Below are positions 25,488-33,766 of a stretch of DNA of 64,000 bases, one piece after another (the stretch's first letter is position 1; the number at the start of each line of letters is the position of its first letter). The stretch is from JAXLQL01 sp046331625 (GTDB lineage: Bacteria; Acidobacteriota; Terriglobia; Bryobacterales; Bryobacteraceae). The notes below the pieces were generated by a model, which worked only from the letters and a program-made list of their open reading frames with translations, did not search any database and was not told where the DNA came from. Location of the stretch: contig JAXLQL010000009.1 in the NCBI GenBank assembly GCA_046331625.1, positions 62,001 through 126,000 on the forward strand, read 5' to 3'. Made by a program: the position numbers and the translations under genes.

Positions 25488-26587
25488 CTCCGACGCTGAC
25501 CAATCGCGCTCTGAATCGCGCGCTGCTGGCGCGCCAGATGCTGCTCGCGCGCGAACGCACGCCCACGGTTCGCGCGGTCGAGAAACTGGCGGGAATGCAG
25601 GCGCAGCAACCGCGGCCTCCGTTCGTGGGGCTGTGGTCGCGCGTTGACGCGTTCGAGCGCTCGTCATTGTCGAAGGCGCTCGAGGACCGGAAAGTGGTTC
25701 GCGCGACGATGATGCGCGCCACCATCCACCTGGTGAGCGCCGATGACTACGTGGCTTTTCGCGGCGCGATTCAAACCATGCTCACGGCTGCCATGGAGTC
25801 GATTCGCAAAACGCGCAAGGCGGACTTCGATATCGCTCGCGTGGTGGCGGCCGCCGCGCGCCGCTTCCAGGAGCGGCCCTACACCTTCGCCGAGCTCCGC
25901 CATGCACTGGCGAGCGATTTTCCCGATGTCGACGAGCGCATGATGGGGTACGCCGCGCGCACCTCGATCCCGCTGGTGATGGTGCCTGACGCGTCGGATT
26001 TCGCCTTCGCCGGAGCTACGTTCGTCGACGCCGAACAGTGGCTCGGCCGCCCTGTGCCATCCGCGGATCGCCTGCCGGATCTGCTGCTGCGCTATCTCGC
26101 CGCGTTCGGTCCGGCGAGCGTTCGCGATGCGCAGGAATGGTCGGGAATCGGCAAGCTCGGGCCCGTGTTCGAATCGCTACGGCCGCGGCTATCGGCGTTT
26201 CGCGACGAAGGCGGCCGCGAGTTGTTTGACCTGCCGAGTGCGCCGCGCCCAGCCGAAGACGTGGAAGCGCCGGTGCGATTCATCGCGGCCTTCGACAATC
26301 TGATCCTCGCGCACGCGGATCGCTCGCGCATCATTGCGGGCGAGTACCGCTCGCTGGTGACGCTCAAGAATCTCCAGGTGCTGCCCACGTTTCTGGTGGA
26401 CGGATTCGTGGCCGGAACTTGGGATGTGGAGCGTTCGAAGAAGACGGCTCGGCTGCGGATCCAGCCGTTCAAAGCGCTACCGCGCGGGTCAAAGCTGGAC
26501 CTGTCGGCCGAAGGCGAACGGCTGGTGCGATTCCTCGCTCACGATGCGGTGGACTTCGATGTGGAGATCCTCGCACCGTCGATGTAG
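25484..26587 (+). CDS. winged-helix DNA-binding protein of the AlkZ (HTH_42) family (367 aa)
   Basis: Matches the HTH_42/AlkZ-like family, some of whose members are DNA glycosylases that remove alkylated or crosslinked bases. The N-terminal motif AGMQAQQPRPPFVGLWSRV contains the Q-x-Q pair that is catalytic in AlkZ. Downstream landmarks include VRATMMRATIHLVSADDY, LPDLLLRYLAAFGPASVRDAQEWSGI and FIAAFDNLILAHADRSRII, with the last being the conserved D/N-rich segment. The length of 367 residues is normal. The GTG start at 25484 overlaps the upstream stop (GTGA), giving translational coupling to the GH105-like gene, although the two functions are unrelated. Convergent with ndk (12 bp apart). Confidence 0.82.
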   Translation: MTPTLTNRALNRALLARQMLLARERTPTVRAVEKLAGMQAQQPRPPFVGLWSRVDAFERSSLSKALEDRKVVRATMMRATIHLVSADDYVAFRGAIQTMLTAAMESIRKTRKADFDIARVVAAAARRFQERPYTFAELRHALASDFPDVDERMMGYAARTSIPLVMVPDASDFAFAGATFVDAEQWLGRPVPSADRLPDLLLRYLAAFGPASVRDAQEWSGIGKLGPVFESLRPRLSAFRDEGGRELFDLPSAPRPAEDVEAPVRFIAAFDNLILAHADRSRIIAGEYRSLVTLKNLQVLPTFLVDGFVAGTWDVERSKKTARLRIQPFKALPRGSKLDLSAEGERLVRFLAHDAVDFDVEILAPSM

Positions 26588-26599
26588 TGCGGGTCGCGT

Positions 26600-27022
26600 C
26601 TACAGAAGCTCGACGCCGGAAAAGAAGAACGGAACCTCGGCCGCCGCCGTCTCCGGAGCATCGCTTCCGTGCGTGGCGTTGCGCTCGATGTTGGTGCCGA
26701 ACTGCTTCCGGATCGTGCCAGCATCGGCCTTCTCAGGATTGGTAGCGCCCATCAACGTGCGCCAATCGGCGATCGCGTTTTCTTTCTCGAGCGCCAGCAC
26801 CACCACCGGACCCTCGGTCATGAACTTTACCAGGCCCGCGAAAAACGGCCGCTCTTTGTGCACCGCGTAGAAGGCTTCGGCCTGCGGTTGCGAGAGCCGC
26901 GTCTTCTTCATTCCCACGATGCGGAAGCCGCCCTTTTCGATGGCGGCGATGATGTTGCCAGCATTCCCGGCTGCGACGGCGTCGGGCTTGATGATGGCGA
27001 ACGTGCGTTGCAATTGGCTCAT
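26600..27022 (-). CDS. ndk: nucleoside diphosphate kinase
   Basis: Transfers the gamma-phosphate of ATP to nucleoside diphosphates by a ping-pong mechanism with a phosphohistidine. 140 residues, the usual length. The active-site His is H118 in ERNATHGSDA, and the N-terminal TFAIIKPDAV, Lys K12 and the RPFFAGLVKFMTEGPVV segment are all present. The ATG overlaps the sucD stop codon by 4 nt (27019-27022), so ndk is the third gene of a coupled sucC-sucD-ndk unit. That is metabolically sensible because succinyl-CoA synthetase produces the NTP that Ndk redistributes. Confidence 0.97.
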   Translation of the reverse strand: MSQLQRTFAIIKPDAVAAGNAGNIIAAIEKGGFRIVGMKKTRLSQPQAEAFYAVHKERPFFAGLVKFMTEGPVVVLALEKENAIADWRTLMGATNPEKADAGTIRKQFGTNIERNATHGSDAPETAAAEVPFFFSGVELL

Positions 27023-27885
27023 AAACAGCTTTTGACTTTGTCTCCCATTTCAGCAGGCGAATCGCAGACGTGAATCCCGGCTGCGCGCATGGCGGCGATC
27101 TTGTCGCTCGCCTTGCCCGATCCGCCCGAGATGATCGCGCCAGCGTGGCCCATGCGGCGTCCCGGAGGCGCGGTTTGTCCGGCGATGAATCCCACCACCG
27201 GCTTCTTCACGTGCTGCTTCACGTACTCGGCGGCTTGCTCCTCGGCCGTGCCGCCGATCTCGCCGATCATCACGATCACGTGCGTTTCGGGATCCTCGTT
27301 GAACAAGCGGATGGCGTCGGTATGCGTGGTGCCGATGATCGGGTCACCACCGATGCCGATGCAAGTGGACTGTCCGATGCCAAGCTTCGACAACTGCCCC
27401 ACAGCTTCGTACGTCAGAGTTCCCGAGCGCGAGACCACGCCCACGTTGCCTTGCTTGTGGATATGGCCGGGCATGATGCCGATCTTACATTTTCCAGGGG
27501 AAATGATTCCGGGGCAGTTGGGACCGATGAGCCGCGTGTTGCGCCCCTTCAGGAACTGCCATGCCTTCACCATGTCCGCCACCGGGATGCCTTCGGTGAT
27601 GCAGACCACGAGCGGAATGCCCGCGTCGGCGGCTTCCATGATCGCTTCGCCCGCAAACGGCGGCGGCACGAAGATCACGCTCGCGTTGGCGCCGGTGGCC
27701 TTCACCGCGTCGGCCACGGTGTTGAATACGGGCTTTTCGAGATGCGTCTGCCCGCCCTTGCCGGGTGTCACGCCGCCCACCACGTTGGTGCCATAGGCGA
27801 TCGCCTGCGTGGCATGGAACGTACCTTCCTTGCCCGTGAAGCCCTGTACCAGAAGGCGCGTATGTTCGTTGACCAGGATGCTCAT
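27019..27885 (-). CDS. sucD: succinyl-CoA ligase alpha subunit
   Basis: Alpha subunit of the TCA-cycle enzyme that converts succinyl-CoA to succinate with NDP phosphorylation. 288 residues. Motifs: CoA-binding Rossmann segment LVQGFTGKEGTFHA (residues 12-25), IGPNCPGIISPGKCKIGIMPGHIH, and the phosphorylated His H247 in RRMGHAGAIISGG. The start at 27885 is fixed by the standard N-terminus MSILVNEHTRLLVQG and by a 4-nt overlap with the sucC stop (27882-27885). The 3' end overlaps ndk by 4 nt. Confidence 0.97.
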   Translation of the reverse strand: MSILVNEHTRLLVQGFTGKEGTFHATQAIAYGTNVVGGVTPGKGGQTHLEKPVFNTVADAVKATGANASVIFVPPPFAGEAIMEAADAGIPLVVCITEGIPVADMVKAWQFLKGRNTRLIGPNCPGIISPGKCKIGIMPGHIHKQGNVGVVSRSGTLTYEAVGQLSKLGIGQSTCIGIGGDPIIGTTHTDAIRLFNEDPETHVIVMIGEIGGTAEEQAAEYVKQHVKKPVVGFIAGQTAPPGRRMGHAGAIISGGSGKASDKIAAMRAAGIHVCDSPAEMGDKVKSCL

Positions 27886-29042
27886 GCGCTTGCCAGCCTC
27901 ACCACTTTTTCGGCCGCGTCTTTCATTCCGTCGGCGACGGTGAAGTTGAAGCCGGACTCTTCCAGGATCTTGCGCCCCAACTCGACGTTGGTGCCTTCCA
28001 TGCGAATCACGATCGGCAGCTTGATTCCCAGTTCGCGCGCTGCCGCAACCACGCCCGTGGCCAGAGTGTCGCAGCGCAGAATGCCGCCGAAAATGTTGAT
28101 CAGCACTGCCTTCACGCTCGCGTCTGAAAGAAGAATGCGGAAGGCGTTGCGGATCTGGTCGGCGTTGGCGCCGCCGCCGACATCCAGGAAGTTCGCCGGG
28201 CTTCCACCCGCGTACTTGATGATGTCCATGGTGGCCATGGCGAGGCCCGCGCCATTCACCATGCATGCGACGCTACCGTCGAGCTTGATGTAGTTGAGGC
28301 TGAAGCGCGAGGCTTCCACTTCGAGCGGATCTTCCTCGTTGAGATCGCGCAGATCGACGAACTCTTTGTGCCGGAACATCGCGTTGTCGTCGATCGAGAT
28401 CTTGGCGTCCACCGCCATCACCTTGCCGTCTTTGGTGAGCACCAGCGGGTTGATCTCGGCGAGCGAGGCGTCGATGGCGTCATAAGCCTTCGAAAGCGCC
28501 ACCATGATGTTGGCTGCGTCGCGCGCCACGGTTCCGGAAAGTCCCATACCGTAGGCGAGCTTCTGCGCTTGAAAGTGCATCAATCCGAAGCCGGGCTCGA
28601 TGGTTTCCTTGAGCAGCAGATGGGGCGTCTTGGCGGCCACCTCTTCGATATCCATGCCGCCTTGGGAGGACGCCATGAAGACGTTCTTGCCAGTGGCGCG
28701 ATCGAGTGTGACGCCGAGATACATCTCGCTGCCGATATCCACCGCTTCCTGAATCAGGACGCGCTGCACCAGTCTCCCTTCGGGTCCGGTCTGGTGCGTG
28801 ACGAGATTCATACCGAGAATCTTCTTGGCCCAGTGTTCGGCTTCGTTCACATCTTTGGCGAGCTTGACGCCGCCGCCTTTGCCCCTGCCTCCGGCGTGAA
28901 TTTGCGCCTTGACCACAACCGGTCCGCCCATTTCCTTGGCCGCCGCCACCGCTTCTTCCACGGTGAAGGCGACCTTGCCTCTGGGCACAGGGACTCCGTA
29001 CTTGGCCAAGAGATCCTTGGCCTGATACTCATGAATTTTCAT
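27882..29042 (-). CDS. sucC: succinyl-CoA ligase beta subunit
   Basis: ATP-grasp beta subunit of succinyl-CoA synthetase. 386 residues (E. coli SucC is 388). It begins MKIHEYQAKDLLAKYGVPVP, has the nucleotide-binding KAQIHAGGRGKGGGVKLAK, and the CoA/subunit interface segment NGAGLAMATMDIIKYAGGSPANFLDVGG and LINIFGGILRCD. First gene of the sucC-sucD-ndk operon, with 4-nt overlaps at both junctions. It is divergent from trpD with 39 bp between ATGs, a gap that holds a shared, partly palindromic TACTATA -10-like site. Confidence 0.97.
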   Translation of the reverse strand: MKIHEYQAKDLLAKYGVPVPRGKVAFTVEEAVAAAKEMGGPVVVKAQIHAGGRGKGGGVKLAKDVNEAEHWAKKILGMNLVTHQTGPEGRLVQRVLIQEAVDIGSEMYLGVTLDRATGKNVFMASSQGGMDIEEVAAKTPHLLLKETIEPGFGLMHFQAQKLAYGMGLSGTVARDAANIMVALSKAYDAIDASLAEINPLVLTKDGKVMAVDAKISIDDNAMFRHKEFVDLRDLNEEDPLEVEASRFSLNYIKLDGSVACMVNGAGLAMATMDIIKYAGGSPANFLDVGGGANADQIRNAFRILLSDASVKAVLINIFGGILRCDTLATGVVAAARELGIKLPIVIRMEGTNVELGRKILEESGFNFTVADGMKDAAEKVVRLASA

Positions 29043-29081
29043 AGGGAAAGGCCCGTGCTAGGATGAATCCTTTACTATAGC
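29043..29081. promoter_or_regulatory. 39-bp divergent sucC/trpD promoter region
   Basis: Contains TACTAT (29073-29078) 3 nt before the trpD ATG and, on the minus strand, TATAGT (29079-29074) 31 nt before the sucC ATG, so the two -10-like hexamers overlap on opposite strands. No ribosome binding site precedes trpD. Inferred, without a clear -35 on either side. Confidence 0.35.
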
Positions 29082-30095
29082 ATGGGCTTTCTCGAGACCC
29101 TTCATGGAGTGATTGCGGGCCGCGATTTGCGGGCTTCCGAAGCGGAAGACGCGATGCTGGCGATCCTCGAGGGAGCGGTCTCGGTTCCCTTGGTGGCGTC
29201 GTTTTTGGTGGCGCTGCGGATGAAGGGCGAGACCACGGACGAACTGTTCGGTCTTGTGCGAGCCATGCGCTCCAAGAGCACGCGAGTGGAAGTGGAAGGG
29301 CCGCTGCTCGATACTTGTGGAACCGGTGGCGATGGGCAGGGGACCTTCAACGTTTCCACCGCCGCGGCCTTCGTTGCCGCGGGCGCCGGAGTTCGCGTGG
29401 CCAAACACGGCAATCGCTCCATTTCGAGCAAGACCGGAAGCGCGGATGTGTTCGAAGCGCTAGGCGTGAAGATCGCGCTGACGCCGGATCAGATGGCCGC
29501 ATGCATTCGGGAAGTGGGCATCGCGTTCCTGTTCGCACCCGCCCTGCATCCGGCGATGAAGCACGCGCAGGCTGCGCGGCTCGAACTGAAAATGCGCACC
29601 GTGTTCAACTTGCTTGGGCCGCTGGCGAATCCCGCCGGAGCCTCGGCTCAAGTGATCGGCGCACCATCGGTCGAGTTCGCGGAGCTGATGGCGGGCGCGC
29701 TCGCGCGTTTCGGGGCTGGCAATGCGTTCGTGGTGCACGGCTCGGATGGAATCGACGAGATCACCATTTCGGGATCGTCGACTTTATTTCACGTGCATGG
29801 TGGCGCGGTGACGCGGCTGGAAGTGATGCCTTCCGATTTCGGCGTCGCGCGTGCGGGGCTCGACAGGCTCCGTGCGGATTCAGTGGAAGAGAGCGTGCGC
29901 ATCATTCGCGCGGTGCTTGCGGGCGAGGCGGGTCCGGCGCGGGATATCGTTGTGGTGAATGCAGCCGCGGCGCTCGTGGCTTCGGGAGCGGCCTCCGATT
30001 TTCGCCATGGCGCGGAGATTGCGCGGACGTCGATCGATTCAGGTAAGGCGGCTGCCAAGGTGGCGCAGTTGGCTGCGTTCAGTGGGCGTCTGTAG
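29082..30095 (+). CDS. trpD: anthranilate phosphoribosyltransferase
   Basis: Transfers phosphoribose from PRPP to anthranilate in tryptophan biosynthesis. 337 residues, the usual size. PRPP-binding DTCGTGGDGQGTFNVSTAAAFVAA has the GTGGDG loop at 80-85; KHGNRSISSKTGSADVFEALG follows with KHGNR at 108-112; and the metal-binding region VVHGSDGIDEITISG is intact. The other trp genes are not in the window, so trpD is split from any trp operon. Its last 17 nt overlap the convergent fic gene. It lacks a ribosome binding site, and a -10-like hexamer lies only 3 nt upstream, suggesting a leaderless message. Confidence 0.96.
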   Translation: MGFLETLHGVIAGRDLRASEAEDAMLAILEGAVSVPLVASFLVALRMKGETTDELFGLVRAMRSKSTRVEVEGPLLDTCGTGGDGQGTFNVSTAAAFVAAGAGVRVAKHGNRSISSKTGSADVFEALGVKIALTPDQMAACIREVGIAFLFAPALHPAMKHAQAARLELKMRTVFNLLGPLANPAGASAQVIGAPSVEFAELMAGALARFGAGNAFVVHGSDGIDEITISGSSTLFHVHGGAVTRLEVMPSDFGVARAGLDRLRADSVEESVRIIRAVLAGEAGPARDIVVVNAAAALVASGAASDFRHGAEIARTSIDSGKAAAKVAQLAAFSGRL

Positions 30096-30948
30096 GCCAA
30101 GCAGTGGGGTCGAGCGTGAAGTCCCGCCCTTGCTCGACGGGGGCAGGGAGGTCGCTCTTTTTTCCGATCAAGATGGCCGTTCTTGTGATGGACATGAACT
30201 GGTCGCCGGCGACACCGGCCAATCGGACATCCACTCGATGGCCCGGTTCGGTGGTGGCGATATAGCGATCGTTCCAGGGGAAGCGATGTTCCTTCAGGGC
30301 GGTGATGGCTTTGTCGAGCGCGGCGACTCGAATCGGGTCGGCGATTTCTCGAAACAAGCGGCGCATCATCTCGGGGTCGTTGTTTTCGTTGCCGGCGATG
30401 CTGGCTTGGATCATTCGTTCGCGGCTTACTACCCGAAAATCGAGCACGTGGCCGGCTTGCTGCGCAAGCGTTTCCATGAAGACGCGCTGCGTGCGGCCGT
30501 TACCTTCCCGGAAGGGATGCACTCCGTTCAGTTCGACCATCACGTCCGCAGCACGGGCCGCGAATGCGTCTCGTGGCAGCCCGCGAAGATGTTTCTCCGC
30601 CGCCAGCTTCCGGCCGATGCCATCGAGCGCTCCGGCAATGTTCGGACCCTCCATGAAGGGCTTGCCGTGCAGCTTGCGTAGCACCGGCTCTGTGGCGATG
30701 GTCCCGTCGGATAGACGGACACGTTCGTCTCGGGTTCGGCCTGCCCACTCGAACACGTCCTGAAACAGGTGCCGGTGAATGGCTTTCAAGTGAGCCGCAT
30801 CGAACTTGCCGCTTGGCCCTTGGCCCAGCCTGATTTCCATCAGCCGATTCTTGACGTGCGCGGTTTCGGCGGCTTCCAGGGCCTCATGGCTTGGCGCTCC
30901 GAGCCTATTCTTGAGCGTCAGACCGTCGGATAGGGTGTAGCCAGGCAC
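30079..30948 (-). CDS. Fic-family AMPylating toxin (289 aa)
   Basis: Fic-domain protein. It carries the full catalytic motif HPFREGNGRTQR (residues 144-155), which in active Fic enzymes transfers AMP from ATP to target proteins; H144 is the catalytic base, and N150/R152 bind phosphate. Upstream, the flap-like LSDGTIATEPVLRKLHGKPFM is visible. The preceding 70-aa antitoxin (stop 5 bp before this start) makes this a class-I two-gene Fic toxin-antitoxin module like VbhT-VbhA or FicT-FicA. The C-terminal 85 residues (ITALKEHRFPWNDRYIATTEPGHRVDVRLAG...) are an extra domain of unknown role. The 3' end overlaps the end of trpD by 17 nt. Confidence 0.9.
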   Translation of the reverse strand: MPGYTLSDGLTLKNRLGAPSHEALEAAETAHVKNRLMEIRLGQGPSGKFDAAHLKAIHRHLFQDVFEWAGRTRDERVRLSDGTIATEPVLRKLHGKPFMEGPNIAGALDGIGRKLAAEKHLRGLPRDAFAARAADVMVELNGVHPFREGNGRTQRVFMETLAQQAGHVLDFRVVSRERMIQASIAGNENNDPEMMRRLFREIADPIRVAALDKAITALKEHRFPWNDRYIATTEPGHRVDVRLAGVAGDQFMSITRTAILIGKKSDLPAPVEQGRDFTLDPTAWPTDAH

Positions 30949-30953
30949 CAGAA

Positions 30954-31166
30954 CTACGGTTGGCGGAAGAGCGCCTGAAGGCGCGGGAGGATCTCGCTCT
31001 GTTCGATCTCACCCCGAATGAACGCTTCGAACACTTCGTCGCTCTGAGGAGACGGAAATTGGCCCTCAATGCGATTGTGCGCGTCGGCCCACTGCACGGC
31101 TTCCCGGCGCCGTTCCATCTCCGCCGCGCTGATCTTCTGTTTGGCCTCGACTGCGACTACTGCCAT
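30954..31166 (-). CDS. VbhA/FicA-like antitoxin of the Fic module (70 aa)
   Basis: Small helical protein directly upstream of the Fic gene. Class-I Fic antitoxins block ATP binding through a helix with the motif [S/T]xxxE[G/N]; here the corresponding stretch is ADAHNRIEGQFPS, with the Glu-Gly preserved but His in the Ser/Thr position. A second segment (SDEVFEAFIRGEIEQSEILPRL) matches the downstream part of such antitoxins (VFxxFIxGEI). Separated from the toxin by 5 bp and 35 bp downstream of the M20 hydrolase stop, so it may have its own promoter in that gap. The variant first residue of the inhibitory motif is the odd feature. Confidence 0.82.
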   Translation of the reverse strand: MAVVAVEAKQKISAAEMERRREAVQWADAHNRIEGQFPSPQSDEVFEAFIRGEIEQSEILPRLQALFRQP

Positions 31167-31201
31167 GCGGAATCTCCTCTTCTCTATTTTCCCACAATAA
31201 G

Positions 31202-32641
31202 CTACCGATCTCGATAGTCGAGCGGCGGTTTGTGGTCCGCTGGAACGCGCGATTGATACCGCTGCGAACCGCGTCTCTTCTCGAAAGCCGCACGGGCGAG
31301 ATCAACCTGACGCGGGTCGTACACGATATCGAGCGTGGTGAGCGCGAGCGTCTTCGCGGCCACCGCCATCCCCTTGCGCCCGATGCTCATTCCGGAGCAA
31401 GCAGTGGACTGCCAGCTATGAGCTGGAGTCCCCGGAGCCCACGTGGCCACGACAAACTGAGCGGTGGGCAGGAGCCACGAAACGTCGCCGACGTCAGTGG
31501 AGCCGCCCAAACCGTTTGAAACATTTTGGGGCACGATTGTTTCTTCACTGCCGAGCTCCGGCGCACCCGTGAGGTCGATCGTGGAGCGGATGCGCTCGGC
31601 GAAAGCGCGCTCCTCGGCTGTGTACTTCACTCCGCCAACCGTGCGCAGGTTCTTGTCGAGCAGTGTGCTCAACGCGTCATTGGGAAGCACGTCCCACACG
31701 CTGTTGACCAGGTCCACTTCCGCCTTGGTCTCGGTGGCCATGGCCGCTCCCTCGGCGCATTTGATGACCCGCTGCCAGATGCCATCGAGCACCGCCATGC
31801 TCGGATGGCGGGCATAGTAGTAACCTTCGGCGAAGTCTGGCACGATGTTGGGCGCGGCGCCTCCTTTGGTGATGATGTAGTGCATGCGCGTCTCCTGCGG
31901 CACGTGCTCGCGCAGCATTTCCACGGCGTGATTCATCAGGAGCAACCCGTCGAGCGCCGAGCGCCCGTTCTGCGGCGCAGAGGCCGCATGCGAGGCAACG
32001 CCTCGAAAACGGACCTTGGCATTCATGTTTGCGAGCGTGGAATCGAGCGACGCGTGATTGGTGGATCCGGGATGCCAGGTCAGCACTACATCGGTGCCCT
32101 CGAACACTCCGGCGCGCACCATGTAGATCTTGCCTCCGCCGCCTTCTTCCGCGGGCGTCCCGTAGAAGCGAATGGTTCCAGGAAGCCGGTTGGCGGCCAT
32201 GTGGTTCTTGACGGCCACTGCCGCGAACACCACGGCCGCGCCAAAGAGATTGTGTCCGCAGCCGTGGCCGGATCCGCCCGCGATGAGCGCTTTGCGTTCG
32301 GGCACCGTGTCTTGCGACAACGCGGGTAGCGCGTCGAACTCGCCCATGAGTCCGATGACCGGCTTGCCACTGCCCCAGGTAGCGACGAATGCGGTGGGCA
32401 TGCCGCCGATGTTCTCTTCCACGCGGAAGCCGTTGGCGCGCAATTCGTCTCGCAACAAAGCGGAGCTCTTTTGTTCTTTGTGCCCGAGCTCGGCGAACTC
32501 CCAGATGCGGCGCGAGATCTCGCCGTAGCGCTGGGCCGTATCGTCCATGGTGCGTAGAATGCGGGTTCGCTCGGCGCTCGGTATCTCAGCGGCAAGCGCA
32601 GCGCTCGCAAGGAAAAGCGCGATCCCGGAAACGATTCGCAT
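31202..32641 (-). CDS. exported M20-family amidohydrolase/aminoacylase (AbgB-like, 479 aa)
   Basis: Zinc hydrolase of the M20 peptidase family, closest in appearance to the AbgB/amidohydrolase branch that cleaves N-acyl or p-aminobenzoyl amino acids. Signal peptide MRIVSGIALFLASAALAAE. The metal-binding landmarks are present: VIGLMGEFDALPALSQ, SGHGCGHNLFGAA (Zn His), YGTPAEEGGGGKI (catalytic and metal Glu), and ASHAASAPQNGRSALDG in the dimerisation lid. Near the end, GSTDVGDVSWLLPT matches the family's GSTDVGDVS signature. The start at 32641 is set by the signal peptide; the frame is open much further upstream only because it lies antisense over the next gene. Divergent from the dehydrogenase gene by 24 bp. 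Confidence 0.9.
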   Translation of the reverse strand: MRIVSGIALFLASAALAAEIPSAERTRILRTMDDTAQRYGEISRRIWEFAELGHKEQKSSALLRDELRANGFRVEENIGGMPTAFVATWGSGKPVIGLMGEFDALPALSQDTVPERKALIAGGSGHGCGHNLFGAAVVFAAVAVKNHMAANRLPGTIRFYGTPAEEGGGGKIYMVRAGVFEGTDVVLTWHPGSTNHASLDSTLANMNAKVRFRGVASHAASAPQNGRSALDGLLLMNHAVEMLREHVPQETRMHYIITKGGAAPNIVPDFAEGYYYARHPSMAVLDGIWQRVIKCAEGAAMATETKAEVDLVNSVWDVLPNDALSTLLDKNLRTVGGVKYTAEERAFAERIRSTIDLTGAPELGSEETIVPQNVSNGLGGSTDVGDVSWLLPTAQFVVATWAPGTPAHSWQSTACSGMSIGRKGMAVAAKTLALTTLDIVYDPRQVDLARAAFEKRRGSQRYQSRVPADHKPPLDYRDR

Positions 32642-32665
32642 GAGCCATATGGTAAAACAGTGACC
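32642..32665. promoter_or_regulatory. 24-bp divergent promoter region
   Basis: The ATGs of the M20 hydrolase (minus) and dehydrogenase (plus) genes are 24 bp apart. TAAAAC (32653-32658) is 7 nt before the plus-strand ATG, and TACCAT on the minus strand is 7 nt before the hydrolase ATG. The -35 regions of each would lie inside the other gene. Confidence 0.3.
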
Positions 32666-33766
32666 ATGCCTGAAAGCCGCGTTTCCCGCCGATCGATCCT
32701 CGCTGCCGGCGCCGCCGCGCCTGCCGCCGCGAGCGTTCTTCAGCCTGTGGTTGCCGCCGCGCCGCAAGCCGCGTTGGCCGCGGGCGGTCCGTCGCTCAAG
32801 ATCGTGACGATGTACAAGTTCGAACCTCACGAGGTGGAGCGCATCCAGCGTGCCGCGGCCGACCACTCGAAGGTCGAGATCATCATCTGCGATACCAAAG
32901 ACGAGTTCCGCACCAAGCTCCGCGAAGCCGACGCCGTGTATGGCGGGCTCACGGGCGCTGACCTCGACTACGCTCCCAAGGTGAAGTGGGTGCAATCGGG
33001 GGGGGCGGGCGTCGAGGGCATGGACGAGAAGTTCAAAGCGAGCCCGATCGTGCTCACGAATTACGCGACCACGTTCGCGCCGGGAATTTCCGAAACCGCG
33101 ATGGGCCTCTTGCTGGCGCTCAGCCGCGGGTTGGTGAAGTATTATCTGCCGCAGTTCTATTTGAAGAAGACCAACAATCCGGTGGGCACCGCCAAGAGCG
33201 ATCATCACGTGGAACTGGTGGGTCGCACGATGGGCATCGTGGGCATGGGTGGCATCGGGCAGGCGATCGCGCGGCGCGCGCATTACGGGTTCGACATGCG
33301 CATCATCGCCACGGACGCGAAGCCGATGCCGAAGCCGCATTTCGTGGCTGAACTGCACGACCCCTCCTACTTTACGAAGATGGTTCCGCAGGTGGACGTG
33401 TTGGTGGGCGCGGCGCCCCATACGCCGAAGACCGAGAAGATGTTCAACGAGCAGGTTTTTCGCTCGATGAAGAAGACCGCGTATTTTCTGGCTATGTCGC
33501 GTGGCAAACTGTTCGACGATATGGCCCTGACGAAGGCGCTGAAGGAAGGCTGGATCGCCGGCGCCGGGATCGACGCGTTCCCCACCGAGCCCGTGCCTCC
33601 GGGGCACCCGATCTTCGATTGCGACAACGTGATCCTGTCGGCGCACACTTCAGGGTGGAGCCCGGACCGGCAGGTGCGATTGATCGACGTGTTCGCTGAG
33701 AACGTGCGCCGCTACGCCGCGGGGATTCCGCTGGTGAACGTGGTGGACAAGGAGAAGGGATACTGA
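32666..33766 (+). CDS. D-2-hydroxyacid dehydrogenase-like protein with Tat signal (366 aa)
   Basis: Two-domain NAD-dependent D-2-hydroxyacid dehydrogenase. The Rossmann signature is GIVGMGGIGQAIARRAH, and the end has NVILSAHTSGWSPDR with the catalytic His. The catalytic Arg position falls in KTAYFLAMSRGKLFDD. Unusually, the N-terminus reads PESRVSRRSILAAGAAAPAAASVLQPVVAAAPQ, a twin-arginine signal peptide, predicting export of a folded protein. NAD-linked enzymes are rarely exported unless the cofactor stays bound. First gene of an operon with a TGATG overlap to the bicupin; ATG 32666 is chosen over GTG 32660. Confidence 0.85.
   Translation: MPESRVSRRSILAAGAAAPAAASVLQPVVAAAPQAALAAGGPSLKIVTMYKFEPHEVERIQRAAADHSKVEIIICDTKDEFRTKLREADAVYGGLTGADLDYAPKVKWVQSGGAGVEGMDEKFKASPIVLTNYATTFAPGISETAMGLLLALSRGLVKYYLPQFYLKKTNNPVGTAKSDHHVELVGRTMGIVGMGGIGQAIARRAHYGFDMRIIATDAKPMPKPHFVAELHDPSYFTKMVPQVDVLVGAAPHTPKTEKMFNEQVFRSMKKTAYFLAMSRGKLFDDMALTKALKEGWIAGAGIDAFPTEPVPPGHPIFDCDNVILSAHTSGWSPDRQVRLIDVFAENVRRYAAGIPLVNVVDKEKGY

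Noticed and set aside
27886..28266. Minus-strand N-terminal extension of sucD over sucC.
   Set aside because: sucD has a standard N-terminus at 27885 and a 4-nt overlap with sucC.
32642..33646. Minus-strand extension of the M20 hydrolase frame upstream of its signal peptide.
   Set aside because: Antisense to the dehydrogenase gene; the signal peptide at 32641 gives a clean start.
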